Shown: positions 17,430 through 29,710, counted from the stretch's first letter. The stretch is DNA of 64,000 bases from Polytrichum commune (GCA_950295325.1 OX485803.1:71315554-71379553), one strand, 5' to 3'. Program-made: numbers and translations. The notes: generated by a model not told the origin, from the letters alone.

Positions 17430-17730
17430 AACCGATATTGGATTGGTATAGGTGAATGCATGGGTGTCAATATTCAATATCAATAATGGTATCAGAAAGC
17501 CTACCTAGGAGTATCAAAAGTGTCAAACCAATCAAATATTGATATTTGATAGGTATGTCAAAACGTGAGAGAATCTTTTGTATACCCGAGTTAGTATATG
17601 GGTCAATGCCATTCTCAGCCATATATTGATACTAGGGTGACGATTTCACCTAGATCTGAAGGTTCTTGCATGGTATATAGATCCAAATGGTAGCGAATAT
17701 AAGAATACCATCAAAAAAACCATACCCTTC
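17430..17730. repeat. Dispersed repeat, copy 2 of an inverted pair
   Basis: GGTATAGGTGAATGCATGGG .. ATACCCGAGTTAGTATATGG .. GGTAGCGAATATAAGAATAC is the inverse of 9650-9945 with many substitutions. Confidence 0.6.
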
Positions 17731-17761
17731 TGGTTTTTGAAAAGAAAGAAAGAAAAAATCC

Positions 17762-17945
17762 AATGAGCAGGGAGAACCGGCCGCTAGTAACAGATGAACT
17801 GGTTAAGTTTGAATAAATAACCAATTGAAGTTCAAGACTGCAGAAAAATCACCAATCTTTTTGGAGGAATCTATAGAATATACGTCAAATTAGTAAAGGG
17901 AAACTGAAAGATCACAACATGTCCCCGGTTGGACTTGGAAACATG
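17762..17945. repeat. 196-bp repeat, inverse single copy
   Basis: Reads inverted relative to the 19966 pair: GAGAACCGGCCGCTAGTAAC at the left and GGTTGGACTTGGAAACA at the right end. Diverged. Confidence 0.65.
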
Positions 17946-19965
17946 AGGATTTTCCCAGATTATTTCAAAGAACCTCCCTGGACACTGGCAAGATCCTCAT
18001 TATAGATACCCGAATGGTGTGATCAGAAGATGCTAAGTTCCCAGACCCCAACACTGGCTGGTACACACATGCCTACCCCGCCTTGTGTACCAAAACCAAG
18101 GCAGCTGTCTGTGTGTTCACGACAACAGCCACTCTCGTACCAAGAAGGCCATCCTTCAACCTCTCACATGAAACTAACTCAGGCGTTTCTCAAACAGAAC
18201 CCAAAAAAAAAAAACCAAACAATCAGAGAACTAACTTAGTAGACCACCCAAGAAAGCTCACATTCCACCCATCTTCTAACATTCTCTCCAATACGATGGT
18301 TCACACTTTCCTCTCCTTTGGTAAGTTAGACCTCTCATATATGTGTGTATACCTAGCTTAGTTTCCGCAGAAGTTGTAAAAGCTCAACATTTCTCGGTCC
18401 AGCACAGTTTCTAGTTTTTTGTATATTGAGGTAGGCCTCATGGCTGGCACCCTATGTATTTGGCCCTGAGGGCTATTATGGCAAGAACTTATTGTCAATC
18501 TGTTGATCTCCTTGGAATGCTAGCTCCTAGCTGATTTGGTGACTAGTATGCCCGTCCCTGAGCTCTCGCACGACAACATCCCCCTCAGGGGATTTCGTTT
18601 CTTACAATGTCGCCCTCCAAGCTTACGTTTTATGCCGTTATACTGTTTTGGTGGGTGATCTGCACGACGATCGCAATTCTCGCAACTCGTTTGAGCCTCA
18701 ATGCACGGGCCCCCGTGCATTTGCTTAACAAGCCCAGGATTCCAGTCTTACCGGCTGCTCACCCTCGCTTCACTAGCCCAATTGTGAAACGCCACAAATT
18801 ATCAGAGGGATGTGTTGCATGCCACCAATATGAAATTCATGGTAAGCGTAAACATGTCTTTATCTTTTATCTTTCTCATGCAGACTTTCCTAGGCTAGTG
18901 TTGCATTGTGGGTGGGTGTCACCACCGGTTCCGTCCTATTGCACTATATTACATATTAATACTACAAAGGCAAGTGATACGCACCATTATCACCTTGTAA
19001 AATGGCCGATTTGCCAATGACTTGACTGAGTCATCTTTGTAGTGTGACATAAATTTCATATATGTATTTTGCAATTATATATACCACTATTTTTTTTCTG
19101 GTAATAATACATATCAAGTGGATTTAATGTCATATCCGTTTGTCAACTTTGTGACATTCTTAGTTTCCATTGAGAGAGTGAAATATTGTGACATTATTGT
19201 GCTCAATAAGGTGACATTAACGCAATCAAAATGCATTAGTGTGATTTATCGTGGCAGCTCCATATAATATACGTAAATCAGTTTCTGCTCTAGCTCATTC
19301 AACTCATGGTAACCATAATTGCAGTTGGGATTATTCGTGCAAACTGTCAACACTAGACCATCAAGAAAGTCGGAAGAAAGTTGAGGGCGAAAATGTGGGA
19401 TTCTTGAGTACAGTTCTCTTATGTCAATGGGCCATTTCGATAGTATTTCAGTCAATTTGTAAATCGATTTCGTTGAAACACCTCTTAGAAGGTCACATTG
19501 TCGGAATCCATTTGCTTAATAATTGTGCACTCGAGAATCCCCCACAGTCCGTAGTAGTGGGGGACTTGACACAGTATCATCAATAACTTATTGCCAAAAA
19601 AGATGGAAAAAAGAAAAAAGAAAAAAAAGAGCAAAGCAAAAGGTTCAGGAATTATTTGTCATCTTTCACATAGTTGAAACTTGAGATCCTTGATTGACAA
19701 GTTTGATTCCTGGCAGTCCTTGGATCACGGTTACCATGTGAAGCCCTTGACAATCTGTATTCTTGTATGTACCTCCTTCACTCTTTTTGTCAAACGTCCT
19801 ATTTACGCAGACTGAGTTGACTGGACGAAGAAACTGGGAAGAACTGTACTTGGGAAATAGCAGTTCCAAATTGTTTGAAATCTCGTGTGGCAGATTCCTG
19901 ACGACTCAAAATGCAGAACTTCAATGCAATGGGCCGAGGATCTAGAACTGGCCACGTCGCACACG
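17946..19965. other. No gene recognised; one frame with a hydrophobic start
   Basis: 18607-19020 (+) begins MSPSKLTFYAVILFWWVICT but resembles nothing I know; CAC/GTGACATT phrases at 19030-19240 recall the spaced-motif repeats. Confidence 0.35.
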
Positions 19966-20375
19966 CCAGTGTCCGGGGAGATCATTGGGCATAATCGGTC
20001 GGGATCTGAGTGTTTCCAAGTCCAACTCCGGTTGCATGTTGACATCTTTCGGGTTTTTTCTTTTATTAATTTGAGGTATATTCCTTTAAATTCCTCAAAA
20101 ATGATGGGTTTATTTCCTGAAGTCTTGAGCATCAACCAGTTATACCTCAAACTCAACCGGTCCAGTGTCTGGGGAGATCTTTGGGCAGAATCGGTCAAGA
20201 TCCGAGTGTTTCCAAGTCCACCTCCGGTTGCATTGTTGACATCATTGGGGTTGTTCCTTTATTAATTTGAGGTATATTCCTCTAAATTCCTCAAAAATGA
20301 TGGGTTATTTTCCTGAAGTCTTGAACGCCAACCAGTTATTCCTCAAACTCAACCGCTCCATCTGTAACTAGTTCT
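19966..20375. repeat. 196-bp repeat, tandem pair
   Basis: Two head-to-tail units start CCAGTGTC at 19966 and 20162. Each contains GAGTGTTTCCAAGTCCA, GTTGACATC, TTTGAGGTATATTCCT and CTCAAACTCAACCG. Single copies occur at 6362-6815 (split), 17762-17945 (inverse) and 55180-55920 (split). Confidence 0.85.
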
Positions 20376-20823
20376 CAGTTCACCCCGTTTATACATGTTG
20401 TACGCTTCCTTACACATGACCAGTACCCAACCCTTGTTCCATGCCTGAGCTAGGATACTGACAAACTCAGGCTTTCTGGTTTCATCAACTGCCCAGAAAC
20501 ACCAAACTTGTAAGTATATATATACCTTATATAATTTTCATGTACTTCCATTGGCTTCCTTTCTTCAAAAGGTGACATTCCTTAACCAAAAAAAGGTTCA
20601 AGAGTTGACAACCCTTGACCCAAAAGTTCACAAAACTGGAGGGCCGCGAATCTCCTCGATTGTTTACTCACTTATTGGGACTGCCCATCCGAAATAATTG
20701 CAGACAAGTTGCACAGGTATCGTGCACAAATTCCCTGTTTCTTTCTTTTTTCGTTTCTTGACATGCTGCTCTAATTCGGAGTCTGGATACTAGAGTCTGA
20801 TAAGGATCGAGATCGACACATTA

Positions 20824-21292
20824 CACCATTTATGGTATTGTGTGTCACATGCGTAATAGTGTCACTTATCCCATTTAGAGGCATATACTAGGTCACACTA
20901 ATGATCAACAGCTTCATCGTTAGTGTCACCTCATGACACTTAGCATATTCAATAGTGTTATGAGGTGTATGGTGATGTTACACAATGGTCTACAAGTTGA
21001 TGAAAGTGTATCACAAATGACACTTGGCACTAGTATGCCCAAGAATATCCTCCTCTTGCATACTCAAACGTAAACACATGACACTTGCTAATAGTATACT
21101 CAATAATATCTTCCCCTTGCATACTACAATGAAAACTATTATCTTAAAGTATTCCAATAAGCTAGAGTAAACGTCATGGTGTATTGATTTTACACTTAAA
21201 TTAGTTGCTTATGTTGATGAATAGTATCATATTGACAATTAGCAGACGTGATACTTGCAGACCTCTGGCATCTAGTTTAGGCCCTTTGCATA
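20824..21292. mobile_element. MITE, CACCGTTTA family, right end lost
   Basis: Left end CACCATTTATGGTATTG after TA (20822-20823). The interior follows 22820-23339 closely (TAATAGTGTCACTTATCCCA, GATCAACAGCTTCATCGTTA) up to TTTAGGCCCTTTGCATA, then runs into the left-truncated CACTAAATA-family copy that the LINE-like element interrupts. Confidence 0.75.
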
Positions 21293-21304
21293 AGTGCAGC
21301 ATGG

Positions 21305-22181
21305 TAACCCTCTAATTCCCCAAAAAGTTTTACAAGGAAATGACAAATAATGTTACATTTAATCAAATAAATAAAAGTAACGCCCGTATCCAGGTACCAG
21401 CATGAATGTGAGCCCGTTAGTCATATGTTGATCACAGTTAACCATGATGCAACATAGGGTGTTGTGCCTCCTTTGGGAGGCAGGCTCTAGTAGTAGAGTA
21501 GTTATCCCAAGTTCTTTAAAGGGGGGGGGGGAGACATGTGCTTGTTTGTCGTCAAGTTTTCTTTTGTTTAAGACTAAAAAGTGAGATATTTGATACATTT
21601 TGGTGTATGTTTTTCATTAAGGTTTTAATATTTGATTTTGGGATGTTGAGGTTGGTGATTTTATTAATGAAGAGTTCGTGTACGGCTCCTCTCACCCCAA
21701 CTGTGATGGTAATGAGGGGGTTGATTTTCCATCCGATATTTTGTATGGTGTTAATTAGTGGGTCGTATTTGGTGTGTTTTTGTTCAAGGGCTTGGTCAGG
21801 GAATCTATCACAACAATATGTAAATTTTATGGGTTGGACTATGAGTGTAGGGGAGAGTGATATTAGTGTTTGTATTTGGTTTGGGGCTTCTATTACGCAT
21901 AGGATGTCATGTCTTAGTTTTGCTTGGCATTCGCATGTTGTGTGTATACATGTGCATTTGAAAAACTATTCCGGGACTGTTGAATCAAGTGGTTTGTTGT
22001 TGAAGTTACCTGCATTGGTCAGTGTGAAGAGCCAGGTAGATTTGTTGACTTGTAGTGTTTGGGCAATGAAGTGTAATGTTATGTTTACATTTAGAGTTGG
22101 TGACACCACACAAACGGTTTACAACTAGTATTGAGTAAGACAAATAGAATTGGTGAAATTGGAATACTTTAGTTAGTGTAG
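21305..22181. mobile_element. CACTAAATA-family MITE split by a LINE-like insertion
   Basis: The left part (to 21360) matches 42690-42740 of copy C; the right part (22093-22181: AGAGTTGGTGACACCACAC, TTACAACTAGTATTGAG, end TTAGTTAGTGTAG) matches 42745-42837. The 732 bp between are the LINE-like insertion. The outer left end is missing. Confidence 0.65.
21361..22092 (-). mobile_element. 5'-truncated LINE-like insertion inside a MITE
   Basis: The segment is bounded by an 8-bp direct repeat TTACATTT (21353-21360 and 22085-22092), and the flanks on both sides continue the sequence of the MITE at 42464-42835, so this is a clean insertion. Its minus strand carries an open frame 21964-21552 with KYDPLINTIQNIGW, NPLITITVGVRGAVHE and a Cys/His-containing lead-in, a layout I associate with the region after reverse transcriptase in some non-LTR retrotransposons. 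After the stop there is a 3' region of about 190 bp with the perfect hairpin GCCTCC/GGAGGC and an A/T-rich end. No reverse transcriptase remains. The 196-codon frame on the plus strand here is only its shadow. Confidence 0.55.
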
Positions 22182-22596
22182 TGCTAAGTAGCCCATATCT
22201 ATTGAGTATCATCATGGTTTTGAAGCATTCTAAGTTCAGGTTGGCTACCATGTTTATGATATCTAGTGACACATAGAGTATTTGCAAAGAGTTACATTAA
22301 ATTGTCTCAAACCATAGAAATGCCATGTGCACCGATCGTCAACATCACATGATTTGTCAACATAAGAGGAAATTTTCAGATGAAGTACGTGTGTTCATTA
22401 ATTCATGTTTTAGTAGAAGGAGGTGAGAACAGAGGAGTGCAATATAACGAGTGAGGTGGCAACTTAGAGTCGATCGGCCACATGTGAAAGACCACCACAT
22501 GTAATTTAAATCTAAGAGAGTGATCTATCCAAGGTCAAAGGGTCAAGAAACATGTTAGTTTTTACATATCTTAGAACTTAGAACTTGAAGATGCTA

Positions 22597-22814
22597 CACT
22601 AATTATCCAAATTAGTGAGTGCTACTATCTGGAGTTACGCAGTGCTATAACTATTTAAGGAGATAGTAATATGTACCAAGCAAAGTCATTTATGTATTAT
22701 AATGTCCGGAGAACAATCCATTGAACTTTCATCAGTCAAAATGAAGTTTTGATTAAGATGTTATTGCATTGCTCCACTCCAAAGAATAACACACGCTAAT
22801 TGGGTTAATCAGTG
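22597..22814. mobile_element. MITE, short CACTAA subfamily (218 bp)
   Basis: TA at 22595-22596 and 22815-22816. Left end CACTAATTATCCAAATTAG, right end inverse of CACTGATTAACCCAATTAG. It is followed after a single G by the TA of another MITE. Confidence 0.78.
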
Positions 22815-22819
22815 TAGTA

Positions 22820-23339
22820 CACCGTTTATGGTATTTAGTGCCACATGCATAATAGTGTCACTTACCCTATTTTGAGGCATATGATATGTTACATTGATGA
22901 TCAACAACTTCATCATAAGTGTCACCTCATGACACTTGGCATTCAAGGGCACTTACGTATATCTTGGCATGAGTATGTTCAATCGTGTTATGAGGTGCAT
23001 GGCTATATCACATAATGGTCTACAAGTTGACTAAAGTATACACAAATGACACTTGCCATTTGTATGCTCAAGAATGTCTACCTCTTGCATACTAAAATAT
23101 AAGCATGTGACACTTGCCATTGGTGTGCTCAAGAATATCTTCCCCATGCATACTAAAACACAAGCTATCATCTAAAGTATCCCAATGTGCTACTCTAAAT
23201 GTCATGATATAGATTTTTTTTCACTTGAAGAAGTTACTTATCATATTGACAAGTCGCAAGCGTGACACTTTAAGACCTCTAGGCATCTATTTTAGGCCCT
23301 TCGCAAATAGTGTATGCGACACTAATACCGTAAACGGTG
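22820..23339. mobile_element. MITE, CACCGTTTA family (520 bp)
   Basis: TA at 22818-22819 and 23340-23341. Left end CACCGTTTATGGTATTTAGTG, right end inverse of CACCGTTTACGGTATTAGTG. The interior repeats blocks of the form CATGACACTTGCCAT several times. A second, right-truncated copy lies at 20824-21292. Confidence 0.83.
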
Positions 23340-23341
23340 TA

Positions 23342-24909
23342 GTGCTAGAACTAGGATCATTGTCTCAACATGTTAGTCTTTCCTCCAATAGAGTGGTCTT
23401 TGTTATATCATTGCATAGTAGACAATCAAGGTTGTAAAACTTGTAGGACCTAGAGTCCCCGGGATTCGGAGCCATGACTTGTAGTTTTTGTACTTGTGTG
23501 AATCAAAAGCATGGGTAGTTTTTTGGAATATAGATACATAACATTATTCAACCATGTGGGTGGGTCCCATGACCCTAGAATATGTCAATTATATCATGTG
23601 GGCCCCTGAACAAAGTAAGAATATTTGTTGATTTTTCATACATTCAAGATGACCTTGGAAATTTGGGTGGAGTCATACTCCCAGCACTATGTGCAAGACT
23701 CATTATTCATCCTAGTAATATTTGCAAGATACGTTGTTCATCCCAATACTATTCCCTGAAAATACTATTCATATCAACACTATCATTGAAAATTTCAACA
23801 TTTTTCACAATATTCATACTATTCATACTGACCCTATTCAATATTCATACCAACAACAATTTCTTCCTACTTTCTAAGTTTCTTCCCTTGAAGATAAGAT
23901 AGCGGAGACACATGTCAAATTCTAAATATAGGATGGAATACAACCATGCAACTCAATAATGTTATATATGATGTTCACTTTTTCAAATAATAAAAGATTC
24001 TTGGATATACCTTAAAATATTGATATCCAACGTGATTTTAGGATCCCTCTCTACTTCTAGACCTTTGTAGCTCTTACTTGTCGTCAATGCCCTACCTTTC
24101 AATCTCACATAGTTTCTATGACTTGTAGCATAAGCCTTGGCCCGGCCCCACCCACAATGAGGCTTGGTACATGTTGGGTTTGTGCTCAACCCATCCAATA
24201 GCTCATGAACCGGCAGTTCTTACGTTTGCCAACTCTTTAGAATGGATTGGGCTCCCATTTCTTTGGATTGAACATTTATTGCTAGTCTCTTACTTCAACT
24301 AGTGTGCACTTGAAGATGTAAACATCTATTGGTGGGCAAACACAAATGAGGAACATGTGAATTACACTTGCGCTATTCTTGGGATCAAAGTTCATGTCTT
24401 TAGGATATTAGTCGGAGGTACCACTTATAGATTCCCAAACATCACTACTTGTGTGCTACTGTATGTCCTAGGCAGTCATCTTGCATTAGTGAAAGAAATA
24501 TTCAACTTGACCATATTGATAGATTAACATATTTTCTAATTGACAGAGGGCAATTTTTTGATGATGTGAGACAATTGCCCATGACTCATATGCTTGTAGT
24601 ATACGCACAATTCAAATCGTGAAGACATAATCCTCCACAAGCATTGGAATCATGTTGGCGATTGTCCTGCATCATTGAAACCATGTTGCTACATCACTCA
24701 AAAATCTACAAGTTACGCCACAACGTTTGATAAGTTTGCATTGTTCCTTCACCGACACAAATCGATTGCCTAAGACCTCACACGTCGGTGTTGGTTACAT
24801 AGTGAAGGTTGACTTGAGATCATTGTGCGTTACATAATCGCTTGGCGGAAACCACCATGTCAGCAAAACACATGTTAGTACGCTCATGAAATAACAACTT
24901 GGTTTTCTT
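23342..24909. other. No feature recognised
   Basis: AT-rich; a run of ATTCAT-type phrases at 23690-23860 is a weak simple repeat. Confidence 0.45.
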
Positions 24910-25323
24910 ATGACTGCAGATGCAAGATTGCGCAGCGCGTGTTGTACAAGGAAGAAGGCGGAGTCGCACTCCTTACACTCCCGACCCCCACCACAACCTC
25001 CTTCTTTGCAAGGCGTGAAGAGCAACAAGGCCTCCTCCTCCTCCTCCTCCTCCCACACTTACCGGAGCACCCCGAAAGCGAAAGTGAAAGGGAACCCGTT
25101 TCTTCGACGCGTGCCGGGCCTCAATTACACGCAAGACAAGCCATTTAGTACCCCGGACCCAATCTTGAGTGTTCCCCAACCACTCCCCTCGCACTTTGCC
25201 CTTTCGCCACACTATTTGCGCAATGGAAATCTTACATGGCTCACCGTCCCGCCACCTCCCCCACTTCCACCACCAAACGATGCCAAGTGGTCCGCCCCAC
25301 CCCTCCTTGCAATGGCTCAATGA
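24910..25323 (+). CDS. Hypothetical 137-residue open frame, Pro/Ser-rich
   Basis: An ATG-started frame in a locally C-rich block. It has a Ser run (SSSSSSSHTYRS), VPGLNYTQDKPFSTPDP and a poly-Pro stretch (VPPPPPLPPPN). No family recognised. The composition is simple (CTC runs), and the other frames are also open here, so it may be chance in a low-complexity segment. A poly-G run follows at about 25347. Confidence 0.2.
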   Translation: MTADARLRSACCTRKKAESHSLHSRPPPQPPSLQGVKSNKASSSSSSSHTYRSTPKAKVKGNPFLRRVPGLNYTQDKPFSTPDPILSVPQPLPSHFALSPHYLRNGNLTWLTVPPPPPLPPPNDAKWSAPPLLAMAQ

Positions 25324-25584
25324 GGAGGGGACTCAAAGGAAGAGGGGAGGGGGGGGGGTGGGTTTATGAAACTCCTAAATGCCCAAGGGTTTAAAGAGCA
25401 TTATTTTACTCTTCCGAGCCTATCTATATTGAAAGAGGGAGAACTTCTTAAGATGAAGTTGTTCATGAAGGATCGATTTGAACACAACTTGATGCAATTG
25501 GTATTGGGAGTATGGTACGTGGGTGTCATTGGGTGCGTTTTTCGTGTGTTTTTGACTCATACCGATTAGGTTTACCCCGGCGAT

Positions 25585-25875
25585 AAAACTTGTTAGCAAA
25601 TCTGCGTTGAAGCATCAACGAAAATTGGGTTGAAAATCGGACCGTCCTCGGTGAAGTCATGGTTACCAAAACTGCATGTTTGTTGATTTCTTGATTGAGT
25701 ACACAAGTGTTCCCAATTGTGTTTCACTACTGAGAGTGGAGTTGTTGATGGAGTTGGAAAACGTAGTCCAATCTCTTTCAAGCATGTGTCTTTATGGTGT
25801 TTGTCCTTTGATCCTCACTTAACCACGCACCGCTCAAATATAGGTGTTTAAATAACACCCACGTACCTGATGCTT
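25585..25875. mobile_element. MITE, AGGTA family, partial copy
   Basis: Contains an inverted form of the family interior (CAACTCCACTCTCAGTAGTG on the minus strand) and CGCTCAAATATAGGTGTTTA then AATAACACCCACGTACCT. One end is missing. Confidence 0.6.
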
Positions 25876-26324
25876 ATAACATTTGTCTAGGCATTTTGAA
25901 AGGGTTGGTCATTTGAAAATATCTCATGTATATATAAATTGAAACGTTTTGGGTACAATTTTTTGTTTGTTTGTAATTTTTGTTGATTTTACTATGCATA
26001 AGTATAATGTTTCAGAATAAGTTGCAAAAGAAAAGTGTATCAATCGTGTCAATATTCTTTGTTATTGGCAACACTCATGTTCCAGGATCAAAATTTTGGT
26101 ATGCCTAAGTTTGACACCCATTGCAAAATAAACAAATGACCACATTGTGGTCAGGAATGTGTGAAGAAAACCTTAGGCCTTCACCATGTCCCCCCAAAAA
26201 CATCCTCAACCGCATCGGAGTTACCTTTGAACCCCCAACTAGCTTGCCAAGGTAAGGGAAAGACCAAGTTTCAAGACAATTTGGATTATTTTAAGAAGTT
26301 ATCAAAGTGACATAAACTACCATA

Positions 26325-26500
26325 TTACACTAACTATCATATTTAGTGTAGACACCACAAAACTCCAACCTTGGAGGATTGGTTGGTCAATTGCAAGTAC
26401 TTGTGTGGCACCCACTCCAATTCCCACCGCCAATTTAGTGTGACGCACAATGAATACCAAATTTAGTGGTGTTGTGAAGAAACACCATATTTAAGACCAC
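26325..26500. repeat. Fragments of CACTAAATA-family ends
   Basis: ACTAACTATCATATTTAGTG (about 26336) and ACCAAATTTAGTGGTG (about 26456) are family end motifs in a worn state. Confidence 0.5.
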
Positions 26501-27351
26501 TATCATCCAAGTACCGACAACAACCCAAGTTGTCAAATGATTTTATTTTATTTTTTTGTTTTTGTGTTTGAAAGAATGAACGTAACATTCATCTGCAGCC
26601 ATTGTTTGCTCAAATCCATCTAAACCTAGACGGTGCTTACAATTCTATTGACAAAAGTATTCGCTACATTTACTAGTTTTGAAGCCCATGAAGCCAAACT
26701 TAAGATAACGTTATCCAATGAAGTTTGTGTGTTGGGTGGGGCTGGGTGTGAGGACAAAACCACCCCCCTTAAGCGTCCTAGTCTGGGTGATGGTGTTGAG
26801 AATCACATGTATTGTTTGTATCAAAAGAATGATCTCTTTGCATCCCAAGGCGTTCATGTCATTTTGAATCACTTTGTTTATTAGTGGTAGCCTCTTGGCT
26901 TTGGGCCGCGTTGGCCTTTTCAAGGGTCCAACCGGCGGCCTTGGCAACACAAGCTCTCAAGGATATTCCCCTTTGGCCTTTGATTATTCTCTTCGTTATT
27001 CGACCATTGCTAGAGTCTTCCGCTTTCTCCGTCGGCTTGACCTCCTTTGTCTCGCCAATGTGGATGTCCTCCACTTTCCCCATTAATAATGCAAGTGATT
27101 TATTTTGGCCACGAGGTTCAAGTGTTTAAAAACACTTTCCTCAATGGTTTAACACACTCCAACACAATTGCCCTTAAGGCCACACTTGATTCTAAATAGC
27201 CTAATAAATCCACACTTGCATACTAACTAATCTAGTCTAAAATGGCATAACATGGCCTATGATTAGGTTGGTTTCACCATTCAATTTAGGCTAAGCCCTA
27301 GCTAACTAACCAGCTCCCAAATGTCTTCGTCGTATACACCCCAGCCTTGGT

Positions 27352-27588
27352 CTTTAGCTCAGCCCTCTCGGCCCAACAGTCTGTTGGCTAACCAGCGCTT
27401 AGTGCAGCTCGGTCCTTAGCTAAGCCCTCTCGGCCCAGCCGTCTGCTGGCTAACCAACGCTTGGTCCAGCTCATCCTTGGCTCAGCCCTCTCGGCCCAAC
27501 AGTCTGTTGGCTAACCAGCGCTTAGTGCAGCTCGGCCTTAGCTCAGCCCTCTCGGCCCAGCAGTCTATTGGCTAACCACACAGTTATT
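27352..27588. repeat. 61-62 bp tandem repeat, four units
   Basis: The key block AGCCCTCTCGGCCCA recurs at 27361, 27423, 27484 and 27545, each followed by a small palindrome such as CAACAGTCTGTTGG and GCTAACCA. GC-richer than the surroundings. Confidence 0.88.
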
Positions 27589-27959
27589 AAGCTGCCACCT
27601 AAATAGTCTTCCCCAGCCACTATTCAAGCTTTTAGCTTGATTCCTTCTTCGTGGGCTTTGGTCCACCCTATCTAAACCTCTAATTAACTAACTACACCCG
27701 CTAATCCTAATAATGAAGCCTATTACTTAGTAGTTAAAACTAATCCTTAACACTCTAATTTCACTAACCCTACCTAATCCCCACATGTAATTAATGATGA
27801 ACTCTAAGAACTCACTCCCCTTGAGAGGTGTTGAGAGAGAGACTAACTTATTAACTACACTAAAAACTAATCAACCCACACACGTGGCTCAAGCTCTTAA
27901 GAACTTGCTCCCTTGAGAGCGCTTGATGGAGAGAGAGGTAAATGAGAGAAAAAACACCT

Positions 27960-28001
27960 GAAGTAGCAAAGAGGGAGAGAGGGAGAGAGGGAGAGAGGTG
28001 A
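27960..28001. repeat. GAGAGGGA microsatellite
   Basis: About four units of GAGAGGGA on the plus strand. Confidence 0.8.
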
Positions 28002-28909
28002 GGATAGGATGAGAGGATTAGCACCTCCAATCACAATCCCTTAACCTCCTCCTTCGAAGTAGGGACTAATCCCCATCTACCAAGCTTCCTTCTTCCTAAA
28101 CTAACAAGATGGATCCAAAAGTGGGCATTTAACCCGCGGAGCTCACCTTGCTTCACCTTACCCCCTTCTCACATTATCAAGGCATACTCTTATTGAAATC
28201 AAACCTTGAACTAATCACACAACACCACCTAATGCCTAAAGTTAAATCCACACCACACTTCAATCTTTTTATGTTTTGTGAATAATCATAACTCATCAAA
28301 GTCAACTAAAATTGGTTTCGAAGAGTTAATCACCACATTTGGACACCATTTTGGGCTCACACTGGGACTAAGCCAAATTCTATTCGGAATTACATTGTGT
28401 TTCGTTTTCTTAGTTGAGCACTGCACTGGCAGGTTTTAGTTTGATAAACTTGGGTGAAGCAATGTCGCTGATATTATTAAAATGAAACGGTTGATAGTAG
28501 TTGAATAATGTTATGAAGTTTACGGGCTTAACTATAAGTTTGTGCGTGGCCCAAGGACGACTCACCGTGCCAACCGAAGCCTAGTAATATAAGGATCAAA
28601 TTAAATTATTGCCACATGGCACCACCTGCTTCAAAGGGCTAGCTTGGCATGACATGTGGCTAGACAAAACAGTGAAGCTCACCCATGATGTAAGAGTGAT
28701 ATATAGCATTGGACATAACACCGTATAATTACTTAAGTGATACATATTAAATACCATGGAAATAAGGGGCTAGATATGAAAGATCGTATACCTTGTGTTT
28801 CAATCATGGAGAGCGGATGAGTAATTGTTGATTTTTAGTGAAAATTTGAGGGATGGATGAAATCAATTGTGAAACCAATCACCCTCAATGACTTCTAAAC
28901 CATAGTTTC

Positions 28910-29155
28910 AGGGCGACTTCACACACGAGACTAAAGGCCTGTGACTGTTGTATTATAAGATCTTTCATTTGGTTGAAAAAGGTTGAGACCACCCAAGTTC
29001 ACTTCACACTAGAAGGTGAAGGCCTAAGAACCCAAAGAAATTATGCCAAAATTTTCATGGATGAAAAGTTTGCATAAATAAATACATACATGACACATTA
29101 TAAATAATGTTTCATGGTTTATCGAAATTTTGTGTTAGGCCCACCTCCAAGAGTG
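28910..29155. mobile_element. Left half of the GGGCCACTTC element
   Basis: Begins GGGCGACTTCACACACGAGAC and follows the family to GTTAGGCCCACCTCCAAGAG; the right arm is replaced by a 42-bp tandem repeat. Confidence 0.65.
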
Positions 29156-29327
29156 GAGTGCTAATAGTCGTATTTATTTACCATTGACTCAAGATTAGGG
29201 TGCTAATAGTCATAATTGTTTACCATTAACTCAAGATTAGGGTGCTAATAGTCATAATTATTTACTACTAACTCAAGATTAGGGTGCTAATAGTCATAAT
29301 TATTTACCATTAACTCAAAATTAACAT
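29155..29327. repeat. 42-bp tandem repeat, four units
   Basis: GCTAATAGTC recurs at 29160, 29202, 29244 and 29286, exactly 42 bp apart; units differ by a few bases. It starts at the break point of a GGGCCACTTC element. Confidence 0.9.
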
Positions 29328-29710
29328 TCCAAATTCTGTTAATTATACTGCTTAGAACGATTACCAAAATTTTGAGCACATAGTTCAATCTCTTTTCAAC
29401 ACATGGTTTTTTTGGTGTCTTACTTCCAATGATTCTCAAAAAAATTACCCAGCTACTTTAAAATGCGCCTTCTTGTGATCGCACGTTGCCAACCAAAACT
29501 TGGGGAGTACATCCCCGCAAGATCAAACGTAAACATATTCTTCGCATTGAAGAGCCACAAGAACACCACCAAGGGACTCAACAAATTTGGTAGAGGAGGA
29601 ACAACAAATGTCCTCATTTCGTAGACTATAGATTTTGAAAACATGAAAATTCGATGAACTCACTCTTATGGGTGGATCCATCACTACAACACACATACCG
29701 TAACACAATA

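Larger units (their letters stand above)
26860..28900. other. Repeat-rich segment around the 62-bp tandem array
   Basis: 26880-27090 is GC-richer with open frames on both strands but no known family. 27800-27945 repeats CTCTAAGAACTC..GAGAGGTGTTGAGAGAGAG once in altered form. The rest is featureless. Confidence 0.4.

Noticed and set aside
18607-19020. 137-residue frame with a hydrophobic N-terminus
   Set aside because: No family resemblance, no supporting exon or codon pattern, surrounded by repeat-like DNA.
21538-22128. 196-residue open frame on the plus strand
   Set aside because: It lies antisense to the LINE-like frame, is rich in Cys/Phe/Val without a domain, and crosses the insertion border.
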